64,000 bases of DNA from Catenuloplanes niger (GCF_031458255.1 NZ_JAVDYC010000001.1:6643001-6707000), one strand, 5' to 3'. Counted from the first letter of the stretch, positions 34,668 through 46,060 are shown. Notes: generated by a model from the letters alone, not told the origin. Numbers and translations: made by a program.

Positions 34668-36086
34668 TCAGTCGACGAACAGTGAAGGTGACCGGTCCCG
34701 CCAGGGTGCCGCAGTCTCCAGCTGGGCGGCGAGGCGCAGCAGCAGGTCCTCGCGGGCGTGGCCGGCGGCGAGCTGGACGCCGATCGGCAGGCCGGTGCGG
34801 CTCTGGCCGAGCGGCAGGCTGATCGCGGGCGTGCCGGAGACGTTGAACGGCGCGGTGAACGGGCCGTACTCCAGGATCCGGTGCAGCCAGCCGCGCGCGT
34901 CCTGGCCCGGGTCGTCGTAGCGCAGCGTGCCGTGCGGCGCGGGGAGCTGCCCGAGCGTGGGCGTGACCAGCACGTCGTACCGGCTGAAGAACCGGCCGAT
35001 CGGCTGGGTGACCCGGTGCTGCGCGTCGAGGAACGCCAGCATGTCCGCCGCGGTCGCGGTCTCGGCCTCGCGGAGGACCGCGCGGGAGACCGCCTCCAGC
35101 AGCGACGGGTCCGGCCGGCGGCCGCGCCCGCCGCGCAGCACCGCGTGCCCGGCGGCGACCACCCCCAGCATCAGCGCCTCGACGACGTCGTCCGCGGCGA
35201 ACTCCGGCCGGGCCGGTTCGACCGTGTGGCCGAGCCATTCGAGCAGCTCACCGGCCGTGGTGGCGGCGTCCGCGACCTCCGGGTCCACCGGTGCGCCGGA
35301 CCACGGCGCGACGCAGATCGCGACGCGCAGCCGGTCGGGCCGCAGGCCGGTCTCGTGCCCGAACGGGCGTACCGGTGGCGGGGTCTGGTACTTCTCGCCG
35401 TGGTGCGGCGCGCCGACCGCGTCCAGCAGGCGCGCGGTGTCGCGGACCGTGCGGGTCAGCGCGAACTCGTGGACCTGCCCGAGGCCGAGCTCGCCCACGG
35501 CCGGGCCGACCGGCACCCGTCCACGGGTCGGTTTCAGGCCGACCAGCCCGCACGCCGCGGCCGGCACCCGGATCGAGCCGGCGCCGTCGTTCGCGTGCGC
35601 GAGCGGGACCGCACCGGCCGCGACCAGCGCGGCCGCGCCACCGCTGGAGCCGCCGACGCCGCGGTCCGGCGCCCACGGGTTGCGGGTGGGGCCGTGCAGC
35701 ACCGGCTCGGTGGCGAAGTTCAGGCCGAACTCCGGCGCCGTGGTCTGGCCGAGCGTGACCAGGCCGGCCGCGCGGAACCGGGCCATCAGCTCGGTGTCGG
35801 CGCTCGCGACCACGCCCCGGATCGCGCGGCTGCCCAGCCGGAACGCGGTGCCGCGGGCGACCGGGCCGCTGTCCTTGATCAGGAAGGGCACGCCGCCGAA
35901 CGGTCCGTCCGGGTCGTGCGCGAGCGCGGGCTCGTAGAGCGGGCCGGTCAGCGCGTTGAGGTCGGCGTGCGCGGCGGCCAGCGCGCGGCGCGCCGCGTCC
36001 TCGACCTCCGCCGGCGTGACCTGACCGGTCGTGATCAGCTCGCGCAGGCCGGTGGCGTCGTGGCTCGCGTACTCGTGGACCTCCAT
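34668..36086 (-). CDS. Amidase signature family protein
   Basis: A 472-residue amidase. The Ser-cisSer-Lys triad regions are visible: the lysine in FLIKDSG (about residue 70), GVGGSSGGAAALVAAGAVP and NDGAGSIRVPAA, where the family motif is usually S-D-G-G-G-S-I-R; here the residue before the second glycine differs (GAGS). KPTRGRVP follows. It probably cleaves a small amide; substrate unknown. ATG at 36086 was preferred over GTG two codons upstream. Divergent from the ArsR gene. Confidence 0.85.
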   Translation of the reverse strand: MEVHEYASHDATGLRELITTGQVTPAEVEDAARRALAAAHADLNALTGPLYEPALAHDPDGPFGGVPFLIKDSGPVARGTAFRLGSRAIRGVVASADTELMARFRAAGLVTLGQTTAPEFGLNFATEPVLHGPTRNPWAPDRGVGGSSGGAAALVAAGAVPLAHANDGAGSIRVPAAACGLVGLKPTRGRVPVGPAVGELGLGQVHEFALTRTVRDTARLLDAVGAPHHGEKYQTPPPVRPFGHETGLRPDRLRVAICVAPWSGAPVDPEVADAATTAGELLEWLGHTVEPARPEFAADDVVEALMLGVVAAGHAVLRGGRGRRPDPSLLEAVSRAVLREAETATAADMLAFLDAQHRVTQPIGRFFSRYDVLVTPTLGQLPAPHGTLRYDDPGQDARGWLHRILEYGPFTAPFNVSGTPAISLPLGQSRTGLPIGVQLAAGHAREDLLLRLAAQLETAAPWRDRSPSLFVD

Positions 36087-36146
36087 CCGCACAGCGTGAC
36101 GGCCGGGAGGCGGGCGAGCGACCGATTTTTCGATCCTAAAGACATG

Positions 36147-36182
36147 TTGCTAAAGCTAGCTTTCTAAAGCATCCTCTAGGGT
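36147..36182 (+). promoter_or_regulatory. Palindrome-rich promoter region of the ArsR-MFS pair
   Basis: AAAGCTAGCTTT (36152-36163) is a perfect 12-bp palindrome and overlaps GCTTTCTAAAGC, a second inverted repeat. CTAAAG recurs three times in 30 bp. TAGGGT (36176-36181) sits one base before the ATG. The arrangement fits an autoregulatory ArsR-type operator. Confidence 0.5.
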
Positions 36183-36743
36183 ATGGCAGATTCGATCCGG
36201 CTCGACGACCCCCGAGCGCTGCGGGCGTACGCGCATCCGCTGCGGCTCAGCCTCGTCGGCCTGCTCCGGCGCAACGGCCCGATGACCGCGACCCAGTGCG
36301 CGGCCGCCCTCGACGAGAACGTGCCCAACTGCTCGTTCCACCTGCGTCAGCTCGCGAAGTACGGGCTGGCCGAGCGGGTGCCCGGCGCGAACGCGCGGGA
36401 GCGGCCGTGGCGCGCCACCGCGATGGACACGTCCTGGGCCGACGACTCCGACGACCCGGAGATGCGGGCCGCCGCCGACCAGCTCAACGCCGTGATGCTG
36501 GCGCGGTACACCCGGCTGGCCGAGGCCTACCTCGCGGTCCGGGCCGACGAGACGGCCGAGTGGCGGCGGGCGGCCGGCTTCGGCGACTACATGATCTACG
36601 TGACCGCGGACGAGCTCACCGCGCTGTCCGAGCAGTTCGACGAGCTGCTCGAGCCCTACTCCGACCGGCATCGCCGCGGCGAGGGCTCCCGGCCGGTCAG
36701 CGTGGTGCAGCTGACCATCCCGAGGGCCGAGGAGGAGGCGTGA
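36183..36743 (+). CDS. ArsR-family winged-helix regulator
   Basis: A 186-residue regulator. The N-terminal winged helix (about 8-75) shows DDPRALRAYAHPLRLSLVGL, TATQCAAALDENVPNCSFHL and RQLAKYGLAERVPG, typical of ArsR/HTH_20 proteins. The C-terminal half is a helical, Asp/Glu-rich domain probably for dimerisation. No metal-binding cysteine pattern beyond single Cys residues. The stop overlaps the start of the next gene (GTGA), so it is coupled to the MFS gene, which it probably represses. Palindromes lie directly upstream. Confidence 0.87.
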   Translation: MADSIRLDDPRALRAYAHPLRLSLVGLLRRNGPMTATQCAAALDENVPNCSFHLRQLAKYGLAERVPGANARERPWRATAMDTSWADDSDDPEMRAAADQLNAVMLARYTRLAEAYLAVRADETAEWRRAAGFGDYMIYVTADELTALSEQFDELLEPYSDRHRRGEGSRPVSVVQLTIPRAEEEA

Positions 36744-37987
36744 CCCTGCTGGCGTCCCGCGGGGGGCTGCTGCGCGAGCCGGTGTTCCGCACCTACTGGT
36801 CCGCGCACGTGGTGTCGCTGGTGGGGGAGCAGATCTCGTACATCGCGCTGCCGTTGCTGGCCGTGCTCACGGTCGGCGCCGGCCCGGCCGAGATGGGTTA
36901 CCTGACCGCGGCCGCGCTCATCCCGAACCTGCTGTTCTCGCTGGCCGCGGGCGCCTGGGTGGACCGGCGGCCGATCAAGCGGCACATCATGATCGGTGCG
37001 GATCTGGCCCGGGCCGGCCTGCTGCTGGTCGTACCCGTGCTCGCCTTCGCCGGGCTGCTCGAGCTGTGGCACCTCTACGCGATCGCGTTCCTGACCGGCA
37101 CGCTCACGCTCTTCTTCGAGGTGGCGAACAACAGCCTGTTCGCGTCCGTGGTCCGGCGCTCCGACTACATCCGGGCCAACTCGCTGCTCAACGGCGCCCG
37201 CGCGATGTCCTACGTGGCCGGACCGAGCGCGGGCGGCCTGCTGGTGCAGGCGATCACCGCGCCGTTCGCGCTGATCGCGGACGCGGTGTCGTACCTCGGG
37301 TCCGCGCTCCTGCTGCTCCGGATCCGCCCGGACGAGAGCGCGGCCGTCTCCACGGCCGAGGAGAGCGGCGTGCTGAGCGGGCTGCGATTCATCGCCCGGT
37401 CCGCCGTGCTGCGCTCACTGCTGCTCGGCGTGACCGTGCTGAACCTGTTCAACTACGTCTACCACGCGCTGTTCATCCTGTACGCGACCACCGCGCTCGG
37501 CCTCTCCGCGGGGCAGCTCGGCGTGCTCATCGGCGTCGCCTCGATCGGCGGCGTCCTCGGCGCGACGGTCACCGGCCCGCTCATCCGCCGAATCGGCGTC
37601 GGCCCGGTGGCGATCGCCGGATTCGTGTTCTTCCCGCTGCCCCTGGTGCTGGTCCCGCTCGCGGCCGGCGGCGAACCCACGATCATGGCGATGGTCTTCG
37701 CGGCCGAGTTCCTCAGCAGCATCGGCCTGATGATGCTGGACATCGCGGTCGGGTCGCTGCAGACCGCCGCCACCCCGATGACCCGGCTCTCCCTGGTCAG
37801 CGGCGCCAAGCGGACGGTCAACTACGGCGTGCGCCCGCTCGGCGCGCTGCTCGGCGGCTTCCTCGGCGAGACGATCGGCGTCCACCCCACGATCTGGATC
37901 GCCTCGGTCGGCGCGGTCACCGGCACCGTCTTCGTCCTCTTCTCGCCGATCCCACGCCTCCGCGACCTGCCGGAGCAGCCGGACTGA
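36740..37987 (+). CDS. MFS transporter (macrolide-efflux MefA/enterobactin-exporter-like)
   Basis: A 415-residue 12-helix major facilitator. The start LLREPVFRTYWSAHVVSLVG and the AGAWVDRRPIKRHIMIGADLAR motif A loop are typical of the DHA3 drug-efflux group. VANNSLFASVVRRSDYIRANS and VAGPSAGGLLVQ are further DHA3 landmarks. Export substrate unknown; control by the coupled ArsR-type repressor suggests inducible efflux. The GTG at 36740 overlaps the ArsR stop by four bases. A hairpin terminator follows. Confidence 0.85.
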   Translation: MTLLASRGGLLREPVFRTYWSAHVVSLVGEQISYIALPLLAVLTVGAGPAEMGYLTAAALIPNLLFSLAAGAWVDRRPIKRHIMIGADLARAGLLLVVPVLAFAGLLELWHLYAIAFLTGTLTLFFEVANNSLFASVVRRSDYIRANSLLNGARAMSYVAGPSAGGLLVQAITAPFALIADAVSYLGSALLLLRIRPDESAAVSTAEESGVLSGLRFIARSAVLRSLLLGVTVLNLFNYVYHALFILYATTALGLSAGQLGVLIGVASIGGVLGATVTGPLIRRIGVGPVAIAGFVFFPLPLVLVPLAAGGEPTIMAMVFAAEFLSSIGLMMLDIAVGSLQTAATPMTRLSLVSGAKRTVNYGVRPLGALLGGFLGETIGVHPTIWIASVGAVTGTVFVLFSPIPRLRDLPEQPD

Positions 37988-38000
37988 CCGCTGTCCCCGG

Positions 38001-38043
38001 CGACCGGCGTGGTGCGCTCCCGCGCACCGCGCCGGCGGCCGGG
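38001..38043 (+). repeat. Possible short fifth copy of the dispersed repeat
   Basis: CCGGCGTGGTGCGCTCCCGCG resembles the CCGGCGTGG and GCTCCCGCGGGCACCG parts of copies C and D but lacks the ends; it coincides with the terminator hairpin at 38004-38035, so resemblance could be chance. Confidence 0.3.
38004..38035. terminator. Bidirectional hairpin terminator
   Basis: CCGGCGTGGTGCGC pairs with GCGCACCGCGCCGG (one T-G pair) around TCCC between the convergent MFS and 2H-phosphoesterase genes. Confidence 0.8.
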
Positions 38044-38051
38044 ACCCGCGC

Positions 38052-38588
38052 TCAGCGGTCCCGCGGCCGCGGGCCGTCGAGCCGGTGGTCGATGTCGTTG
38101 GCGTGGTCGGCGACGGCGGCGCCGGTGATCGTGGCCCGGAGCGGCAGCACCTCGAGGCAGCGGCGGACCGCGTGCGCCATCTGCGGGTTCGGCACGCGCA
38201 TGGAGACGGTGCAGTGCGGCACCCAGCGGCCGGGCCGGTAGTGCTCCCACACCTCGATGCCGGCCGCGGCCAGCCGTTCGTGCACCGCGCGGTGGTGGGC
38301 CAGCAACTCCTCGGTCGGCGTGACGCCCAGCCAGAGCACCCGGCCGACGAACTGGCCGGCGAAGTCCATGCTCAGCGGTAGTGCCGGGCCGGCCTCCAGG
38401 CCGGTGAGCGCGGCCTCGACCGCGTGCGGGTCCAGCCGGTGCGCGGCGGCGAGCGAGACGTGCGGGCGGTGCCGGTTGCCGAGCAGTCCGGCGAGCGTCG
38501 GCACGCCCTCGGCTTCGAGTGACCGCCACAGCGTCCTGATCCGCCGGGTCGCGTCCACATCCAGGTAGAGCTCGATCGCGGCAACCAC
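38052..38588 (-). CDS. 2'-5' RNA ligase-like (2H phosphoesterase) protein
   Basis: A 178-residue 2H phosphoesterase. The two catalytic H-x-S/T motifs are PHVSLA (about 43-48) and PHCTVS (about 125-130), spaced as in the LigT/2'-5' RNA ligase superfamily. It would act on 2',3'-cyclic phosphate or RNA ends; biological substrate unknown. GTG start (VVAAIELYLDVDA) without a strong ribosome site. It is convergent with the MFS gene. Confidence 0.8.
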   Translation of the reverse strand: MVAAIELYLDVDATRRIRTLWRSLEAEGVPTLAGLLGNRHRPHVSLAAAHRLDPHAVEAALTGLEAGPALPLSMDFAGQFVGRVLWLGVTPTEELLAHHRAVHERLAAAGIEVWEHYRPGRWVPHCTVSMRVPNPQMAHAVRRCLEVLPLRATITGAAVADHANDIDHRLDGPRPRDR

Positions 38589-38779
38589 GCGGACACGTTA
38601 GACGATCATCAGCCGGGCGCGCCGCACGGGGAATCCTTGGTCGCTCCGGCCGGGCCGGCACGAGAAAAGGGCGGCTCGAATATGGCTATTTGTCGGATCC
38701 GGCGGCCGTTTCCCCGGCACCCGGCCGGCGTTGATGACGGCAAGCACCAATGCAGCGGCCGCAGTGAGCGGAGGAACCC

Positions 38780-39859
38780 GTGACACAGCCGACGACACCG
38801 GACGACACCGCGGCGCACGCCGGAGCACCGGAGGCGGCCGCGCTCGCGGCCGGACCGGGAACCGAACCCGAACCCGGACCCGCCGCGAGCCGCCCCGCCG
38901 CGGACCGTTCCGCGGCCGCGGGACCCGCACCGGAGGACGAGGAGCGGCCGCCCCAGCGGGTGCGGCTGCGTGACCGGATCGTCAACCGGTTCGAGGGGCA
39001 GATCCAGCTGCCCGGCGGGCTGGTGCTCAACGGGGTGGGCAAGCTCGGCCTGGTCTTCCTGCTGCTCTTCCTGGCGGTCGCCGGGACCGTGCTGGTGACC
39101 CGGTGGGAGCCCACCGCGAAGGTGCCCGCGCTGGTCGGCGTGAGCCGGGAGGAGGCGGAACGGCGGCTGGCAGCCGCGCACCTCGCGGTGGGCGGGATCG
39201 AGTTCGAGGAGTCGGACGAGCCGCCCGGCACCGTGCTGCGGACCGATCCGCGGATCGGCACCAGGGCGGCGCACGACTCCGGCGTGACGCTGGTGCTGGC
39301 CCGCCCGTTCGGCGTGGTCGTGGTCCCGCCGGCGGTCGTGCCGAGCAGCGTGCCGGTCAGCGTGCCGCCGGCGGCACCGGACGACACGATCGTCGTGGTT
39401 CCCGGACCGCCGGGAGCGCCCGGACCGCCGGGAGTCCGGGGCGCGCCGGAAAAACCGGCCGTGCCGAACCCGGGCCGCACGGCCGAGCCGCCGGTGCCGA
39501 CCGGGACACCCGGCACGGTTCCGGTGCCGACCGTGTCGCTGGGCGCCGTGGAGGCGGGGCTCGATCCCGCGCTGGACGGCTGCGACACCGGCTACCGGGT
39601 GTTCTTCCGGCAGACGGTGTCCATGCCGGGGCCGGGCCGGCTGACCTATCGCTGGCTGCGCTCGGACGGCGCCGAGTCCGCGGTCCAGACCGCCGACGCC
39701 AGCCCGAAGGGCAGCATGACGATCGAGACCGCGTGGACGCTCGGCCCCGGCACGGATCTCGTCGGCTGGCAGCAGCTCGACGTGATCGCGCCGGTCGCGG
39801 TGCGCGGGGCCCGGATCCCGTTCGAGCGCTTCTGCCAGGGCGGCGAAGGAGCCGGCTAA
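38780..39859 (+). CDS. Membrane protein with single PASTA domain and collagen-like linker
   Basis: A 359-residue protein. Residues 1-75 are disordered and Pro/Ala/Glu-rich. One membrane helix (about 88-108; LGLVFLLLFLAVAGTVLVT) puts the rest outside. A single PASTA domain (about 113-175; VPALVGVSREEAERRLAAAH) is followed by a Pro/Val linker with collagen-like GPPGAPGPPGVRG (about 210-222) and a C-terminal beta-rich domain (about 255-355; RLTYRWLRSDGAES) with two cysteines. It may bind peptidoglycan; no kinase domain is attached. GGAGG lies five bases before the GTG. Stop overlaps the recQ stop. Confidence 0.75.
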   Translation: MTQPTTPDDTAAHAGAPEAAALAAGPGTEPEPGPAASRPAADRSAAAGPAPEDEERPPQRVRLRDRIVNRFEGQIQLPGGLVLNGVGKLGLVFLLLFLAVAGTVLVTRWEPTAKVPALVGVSREEAERRLAAAHLAVGGIEFEESDEPPGTVLRTDPRIGTRAAHDSGVTLVLARPFGVVVVPPAVVPSSVPVSVPPAAPDDTIVVVPGPPGAPGPPGVRGAPEKPAVPNPGRTAEPPVPTGTPGTVPVPTVSLGAVEAGLDPALDGCDTGYRVFFRQTVSMPGPGRLTYRWLRSDGAESAVQTADASPKGSMTIETAWTLGPGTDLVGWQQLDVIAPVAVRGARIPFERFCQGGEGAG

Positions 39860-41529
39860 CCCGGCGTGAGCAGCGACCGCTTGGAGACGACGGTGACGGA
39901 CAGCGTCTTGTAGCCGACCGTGTCGAAGAGGACGGTCATCTTGTCCTCCTCGTAGCCGAGGACCATGCCGGTGCCCCACTCCTGGTGCAGGACCGTGCTG
40001 TGCACCGGGAACAGCTCGGCCGCGGCCGGCTCGTCCGCGGTCGCGGCGGCGGACGGCGCGGGGGAGACCGGGGCGTCCGCGGGCGGGTTGAGGCAGTTGT
40101 CGCAGTGACCGCACGGCTCGGGTGCGTGCTCGCCGAAGTAGGCGAGCAGGATCTGGCCGCGGCAGGAGCGGGTCTGGGCGAACGCGCGCATCATGTCGAT
40201 CCGCGAGCGCTGGACCGTCTGCTGGCGTTCCGCCTCGGCGACCGCGAGCTTGGCGGCCTCGGCGGCGGGCGGGGCGTAGTTCGGCGCGAGCACCTTGGTG
40301 GTGCCGATGGTGGCGACCGAGTCGACCTGTTCCAGCAGCGCGAGCAGCTGGCCGAGCTTGCGGGTGCCGAGGCCGGTCTTCTCGCGCAGCTCCGCCTTGG
40401 TGTGCGCGCCGGTGCGCAGCACGGCCGCGAGGTCGCGCACCTCCTTCTCGTCGACCGCGCCGCCGGTGAAGTACCGCTGGATGTTCTCGTCCTCGGCGCG
40501 CCACAGCAGCAGCGCGCGGGCCGGTGCGCCGTCCCGGCCGGCCCGGCCGATCTCCTGGAAGTAGCTGTCCGGTGAGTCGGGCAGCGCCACGTGCGCGACC
40601 CAGCGGATGTTCGGCTTGTCGATGCCCATGCCGAACGCGCTGGTCGCGACCATCACCTGGACCTTGTCGGCGAGGAACGCCTCGTGCCGCTCCTCGCGCA
40701 TCCCGCCGGACATGCCGCCGTGGTAGTAGGCGGCCTCGTACCCGGCGTCGGTGAGCTTCTCGGCGAGCTCCTCGGCGGCGCGGCGGGTGGCCACGTACAC
40801 GATGCCCAGGCCCTCGTCCTCGTCGAGCAGCGCGGTCAGCCGCCGCCAGCGGTAGTTCTCGTCCGGGCAGTAGGCGACCTCGAGGAACAGGTTGGACCGG
40901 TCCAGGCCGGAGATCATCGGCTTGACCTCGCGCAGGCCCAGCCGCTTGATGATGTCGTCGCGCACCGGCGGCGACGCGGTCGCGGTCAGTGCCAGCACCG
41001 GCGGGCGGCCGATCGCGCGGATCAGGTGGCCGAGCGCCAGGAAGTCCGGGCGGAAGTCCGGGCCCCACGCGGAGATGCAGTGCGCCTCGTCCACCGCGAC
41101 CAGCGCCGGGCGCAGCGCGCGGATCTCCACCTGCATCGGCTCGGAGGCCAGCTGCTCCGGCGTGGTGAACAGGAACCGAGCCTCGCCGTTGCGGATCGCC
41201 TCGAGCGCCTCCGCCTTCTGGTTCGGCGTCTCGGCGGAGCTGATCCGGACCGCGCGCAGCGCCGGCGTGCCGTACTCGTTGAGCGCGGCGATCTGGTCCT
41301 GCTGCAGCGCGAGCAGCGGCGAGATGACCACGGTCGGGCCGGGCAGCAGCGTGCCGGGGACCTGGTAGAGCGCGGACTTGCCGCCGCCGGTGGGCATCAC
41401 GACCAGCGCGTCGCGCCGCTTCATCACGGTCTTCATCGGTGCGAGCTGGCCGGGCCGCAGCGTCCGCCAGCCGAAGTGCTTCTTCGCGGCGCGCTTGATG
41501 CGGGAGGAGAGCAGGGGAAGTGTGATCAT
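39856..41529 (-). CDS. recQ: RecQ-family ATP-dependent DNA helicase
   Basis: A 557-residue superfamily 2 helicase. Motif I is MPTGGGKSALYQ (about 45-56), the DEAH box is VAVDEAHCISAWG, motif III LALTATASPPV, and motif VI GRAGRDG; GMGIDKPNIRW is motif V. The zinc-binding region has C-x-x-G...CGHCDNC (about 455-485) and a C-terminal domain reads HSTVLHQEWGTGMVLGY. The family usually has SQWGHDFR after the DEAH box; here SAWGPDFR. Acts in recombination and fork repair. It shares its last bases with the convergent PASTA gene. Confidence 0.93.
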   Translation of the reverse strand: MITLPLLSSRIKRAAKKHFGWRTLRPGQLAPMKTVMKRRDALVVMPTGGGKSALYQVPGTLLPGPTVVISPLLALQQDQIAALNEYGTPALRAVRISSAETPNQKAEALEAIRNGEARFLFTTPEQLASEPMQVEIRALRPALVAVDEAHCISAWGPDFRPDFLALGHLIRAIGRPPVLALTATASPPVRDDIIKRLGLREVKPMISGLDRSNLFLEVAYCPDENYRWRRLTALLDEDEGLGIVYVATRRAAEELAEKLTDAGYEAAYYHGGMSGGMREERHEAFLADKVQVMVATSAFGMGIDKPNIRWVAHVALPDSPDSYFQEIGRAGRDGAPARALLLWRAEDENIQRYFTGGAVDEKEVRDLAAVLRTGAHTKAELREKTGLGTRKLGQLLALLEQVDSVATIGTTKVLAPNYAPPAAEAAKLAVAEAERQQTVQRSRIDMMRAFAQTRSCRGQILLAYFGEHAPEPCGHCDNCLNPPADAPVSPAPSAAATADEPAAAELFPVHSTVLHQEWGTGMVLGYEEDKMTVLFDTVGYKTLSVTVVSKRSLLTPG

Positions 41530-41641
41530 GGCGCGGTCATTGTCCCCGTTCGGTTGGCCCGCGTCGATGCGGCGAAGGCGTGTGCGACGTGATTTTCCCG
41601 CATGTGCGAGGCGACAAACACCACTCCCATGGATGCCTTCG

Positions 41642-41660
41642 GCAGGTTAGGCTAACCTAA
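41642..41660 (+). promoter_or_regulatory. Iron box (IdeR/DmdR-type operator)
   Basis: GCAGGTTAGGCTAACCTAA matches 17 of 19 positions of the DtxR-family iron box TTAGGTTAGGCTAACCTAA. It is 66 bp upstream of dhbA. Fe2+-loaded IdeR/DmdR would repress the downstream catechol operon, and could also reach the divergent recQ promoter 113 bp away. Confidence 0.9.
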
Positions 41661-41725
41661 CGCGGCGATCTTAGATTGCTCTATGTGTTGCGGGTCCGCT
41701 GTGCCCAAAACCGGGAGGAGCTGGC

Positions 41726-42469
41726 ATGGAGCACGTCTTCGCCGGTACGACTGCGCTGGTCACGGGCGCGGCACAGGGCATCGGTGCGGCGGTCGCCGGC
41801 AAGCTCGCGGCGGCGGGCGCTCGAGTGATCGCTACGGACCGTAACGAGCAACGGCATGATCACCCCAACATCGAGCCGGTACGCCTGGACGTCACCGACG
41901 CCGGCGCGGTACAGCGGATCATCGGCGCGGCCGGGCCGATCGGGCTGCTCGTCAACGTCGCCGGCATCCTCCGTCTCGGCCCCGTCGCCTCGCTCAGCGA
42001 CCAGGACTGGGCCGACACGTTCGCGGTCAACACGACCGGCGTCTTCCACCTCAGCCGCGCCGTCGTGCCCGGCATGATCGCCCGCCGGGACGGTGTGATC
42101 ATCACGGTCGCGTCGAACGCCGCGGGCGTCCCGCGCGCCGGCATGGCCGCCTACGCCGCGTCCAAGGCCGCCGCGGTGATGTTCACCAAGAGCCTCGGGC
42201 TGGAGGTCGCGCGGCACGGCGTGCGGTGCAACACGGTCTGTCCCGGCTCCACCGACACGCCCATGCAGCGGGCGATGTGGCGGGACGGGACCGGCCCGGC
42301 CGCGGTGCTGCGCGGCGACCCGGAGTCGTACCGCGTCGGTATCCCGCTCGGCCGGATCGCCGAGCCCGAGGACGTCGCGGACGCGGTGCTGTTCCTCGCC
42401 TCACCGGCGGCGCGGCACATCACCATGCACGACCTGTACGTCGACGGCGGCGCCACCCTGCGCGCCTGA
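41726..42469 (+). CDS. dhbA: 2,3-dihydro-2,3-dihydroxybenzoate dehydrogenase
   Basis: A 247-residue SDR of the EntA/DhbA type. Cofactor motif [13 protein letters not shown] (about 13-25), [11 protein letters not shown], the catalytic serine in [13 protein letters not shown] (YAASKAA) and the C-terminal YVDGGATL. It oxidises 2,3-dihydro-DHB to 2,3-dihydroxybenzoate with NAD+. GGGAGGAG lies 5 bases before the ATG. First gene of the four-gene operon, downstream of the iron box. Confidence 0.88.
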   Translation: MEHVFAGTTALVTGAAQGIGAAVAGKLAAAGARVIATDRNEQRHDHPNIEPVRLDVTDAGAVQRIIGAAGPIGLLVNVAGILRLGPVASLSDQDWADTFAVNTTGVFHLSRAVVPGMIARRDGVIITVASNAAGVPRAGMAAYAASKAAAVMFTKSLGLEVARHGVRCNTVCPGSTDTPMQRAMWRDGTGPAAVLRGDPESYRVGIPLGRIAEPEDVADAVLFLASPAARHITMHDLYVDGGATLRA

Positions 42470-42484
42470 GCGGAGGTTCACTCG

Positions 42485-43628
42485 ATGACCGACCTGAGGA
42501 CACAAGCGGCCACGGAGCTGATCGACGACTACCGTCCGGGGTCGTCGTTCTTCTTCGCCTCCCCCCGGCACACGCTGCTGGCCGAGGGGGTGGCGGTCGG
42601 CGTGCCCGGCCGGGCCGCGGACCTCCCCTCGTACGTGTCCGGCATGCTGGGCGCACTGCGCGAGGCCGGTGACGACGCACCGATCGCGGTCGGCGCGATC
42701 CCGTTCGACGGCACCGCGGCCGCGCAGCTCCACGTGCCGATGTCGGTGCGCCGGTCCGCGCCGCCGGACGGCCGGACCTTCGCGGCGCCGGTGGAGAACG
42801 GCTACCACCTGCGACCGGTCCCGGAGCCCGCGCGGTACACCGAGGGCGTCAGCCGGGCGCTGGAGATGATGGACGGCGACGCGCTCACCAAGGTCGTGCT
42901 CGCCCGGTCGCTGCACGTCACCGCGGACGCGCCGGTCGACCTGCGGGACCTGGTCCGCCGGCTGGCGCACCGGGATCCGCGCGGCTACACGTTCGCGGTC
43001 GACCTGCCGCACGGCCGCACGCTCGTCGGTGCCAGCCCGGAGCTGCTCGTCTCCCGGTTCGGCACGCGCGTGCTGGCCAACCCGATGGCCGGCTCCGCGG
43101 CCCGCAGCACCGACCGGTACGAGGACGTGCGCCGCGCCGCCGCGCTGCGCGACTCGGAGAAGGACCTGCGCGAGCACGCGGTCGTGGTCGAGTCCGTGGT
43201 GGAGGCGCTCCGCCCGTACTGCAAGGAGATCGAGGTGCCGGCCCGGCCGTCCGTGGTGCCGACCGCGACCATGTGGCACCTGGCCAGCCGGATCGCGGCC
43301 GAGGTGGCGGACGACGCGATCTCGTCGCTGGAGCTGGCGCACGCGCTGCACCCGACGCCGGCGATCTGCGGCGTGCCGGTCGACGCGGCCCGCGCCGCGA
43401 TCGCCGAGATCGAGCCGTTCGACCGCGGCTTCTACACCGGCATGGTCGGCTGGGCGGACGCGGCCGGGGACGGCGAGTGGGTGGTGACGATCCGCTGCGC
43501 CGAGGTGGACGACCGGTCGCTGCGGCTCTACGCGGGCGCGGGCATCGTGCCGGGCTCGTCGCCGGAGGCCGAGCTGGCCGAGACGACCGCGAAGTTCCGC
43601 ACCATGCTGCGCGCGATGGGGCTCGGCG

Positions 43629-43636
<8 letters not shown>
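42485..43636 (+). CDS. dhbC: Isochorismate synthase
   Basis: A 383-residue chorismate-utilising enzyme of the EntC/DhbC/MenF type. The C-terminal catalytic domain (about 120-380) has [69 protein letters not shown] and [15 protein letters not shown], the magnesium- and chorismate-binding motifs. It converts chorismate to isochorismate. The stop overlaps dhbE by 8 bases, so expression is coupled. Length is normal for the family. Confidence 0.9.
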
Positions 43637-45232
<1,596 letters not shown>

Positions 45233-45236
<4 letters not shown>

Positions 45237-45847
45237 GCATTCCGGTCGTCGATCCGTACCCGTTGCCCGAGGTCGAGGAGCTGCCGCGCGGGCGGGTGTC
45301 GTGGAAGGTCGAGCCGGCGCGCGCGGTGCTCCTGGTGCACGACCTGCAGCGGCACTTCCTGCGCTACTACACGCCCGGCACGTCGCCGCTGGCCCCGATG
45401 CTGGACGCGATCGCCGGGCTGCGCGCGCGGGCCGCCGCGCTCGGGGTGCCGGTGGTCTTCTCGGCGCAGCCCGGCGGCCAGACGCCCGCGCAGCGCGGAC
45501 TGCAACTCCAGATGTGGGGCGACGGCGTCGGACCCGGCGCGCCGGCGGAGATCGCGGTGCCGCTGGCCGACGGCGAGACGCTGATGCCGAAGTGGCGCTA
45601 CAACGCGTTCCACCGCACCACACTGGACACCCTGATGGGCACCCGCGACCAGCTGATCATCTGCGGCGTCTACGCCCACATCGGCGTGGCGGCCACGGCC
45701 ACGGACGCGTTCATGCGCGACATCCAGGCCTTCGTCGTCTCCGACGCGGTCGCCGACTTCAGCCGCGCCGACCACGACGCCGCCCTGGCCCGCGTCGCCG
45801 ACCACTGCGGCGTCGTCCTCCCCGCCGCCGACGTCTTCCCCACCTGA
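45233..45847 (+). CDS. dhbB: Isochorismatase without aryl carrier domain
   Basis: A 204-residue isochorismatase of the EntB-N/DhbB-N/PhzD type. It starts [14 protein letters not shown], a common N-terminal run, then [14 protein letters not shown] with the catalytic aspartate, [29 protein letters not shown] with the active-site lysine, and [16 protein letters not shown]. Family members feeding siderophores usually have an extra 70-90-residue aryl carrier domain; this protein ends at VFPT. It hydrolyses isochorismate to 2,3-dihydro-2,3-DHB. Last gene of the operon. Confidence 0.87.
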
Positions 45848-46060
45848 TCCGCCCGCTCTTCCGGGGCGGCCGGCCGGTCACTCGCCCGATATCGCCGGCC
45901 GCCCCGGAGCCGTTCGTGGCGGCCGGAACGGGAGTGCCGATCGGTGGGGATCCCACGGAAAACGACGGTGGATCGCGGCCCGTCGGCGGACGCGGTGGGG
46001 TCGACGGTGGCCGTTGGATCGGAGGGGTAGGCGTATCGCATCGTCGGCGGAGGACGAGAC

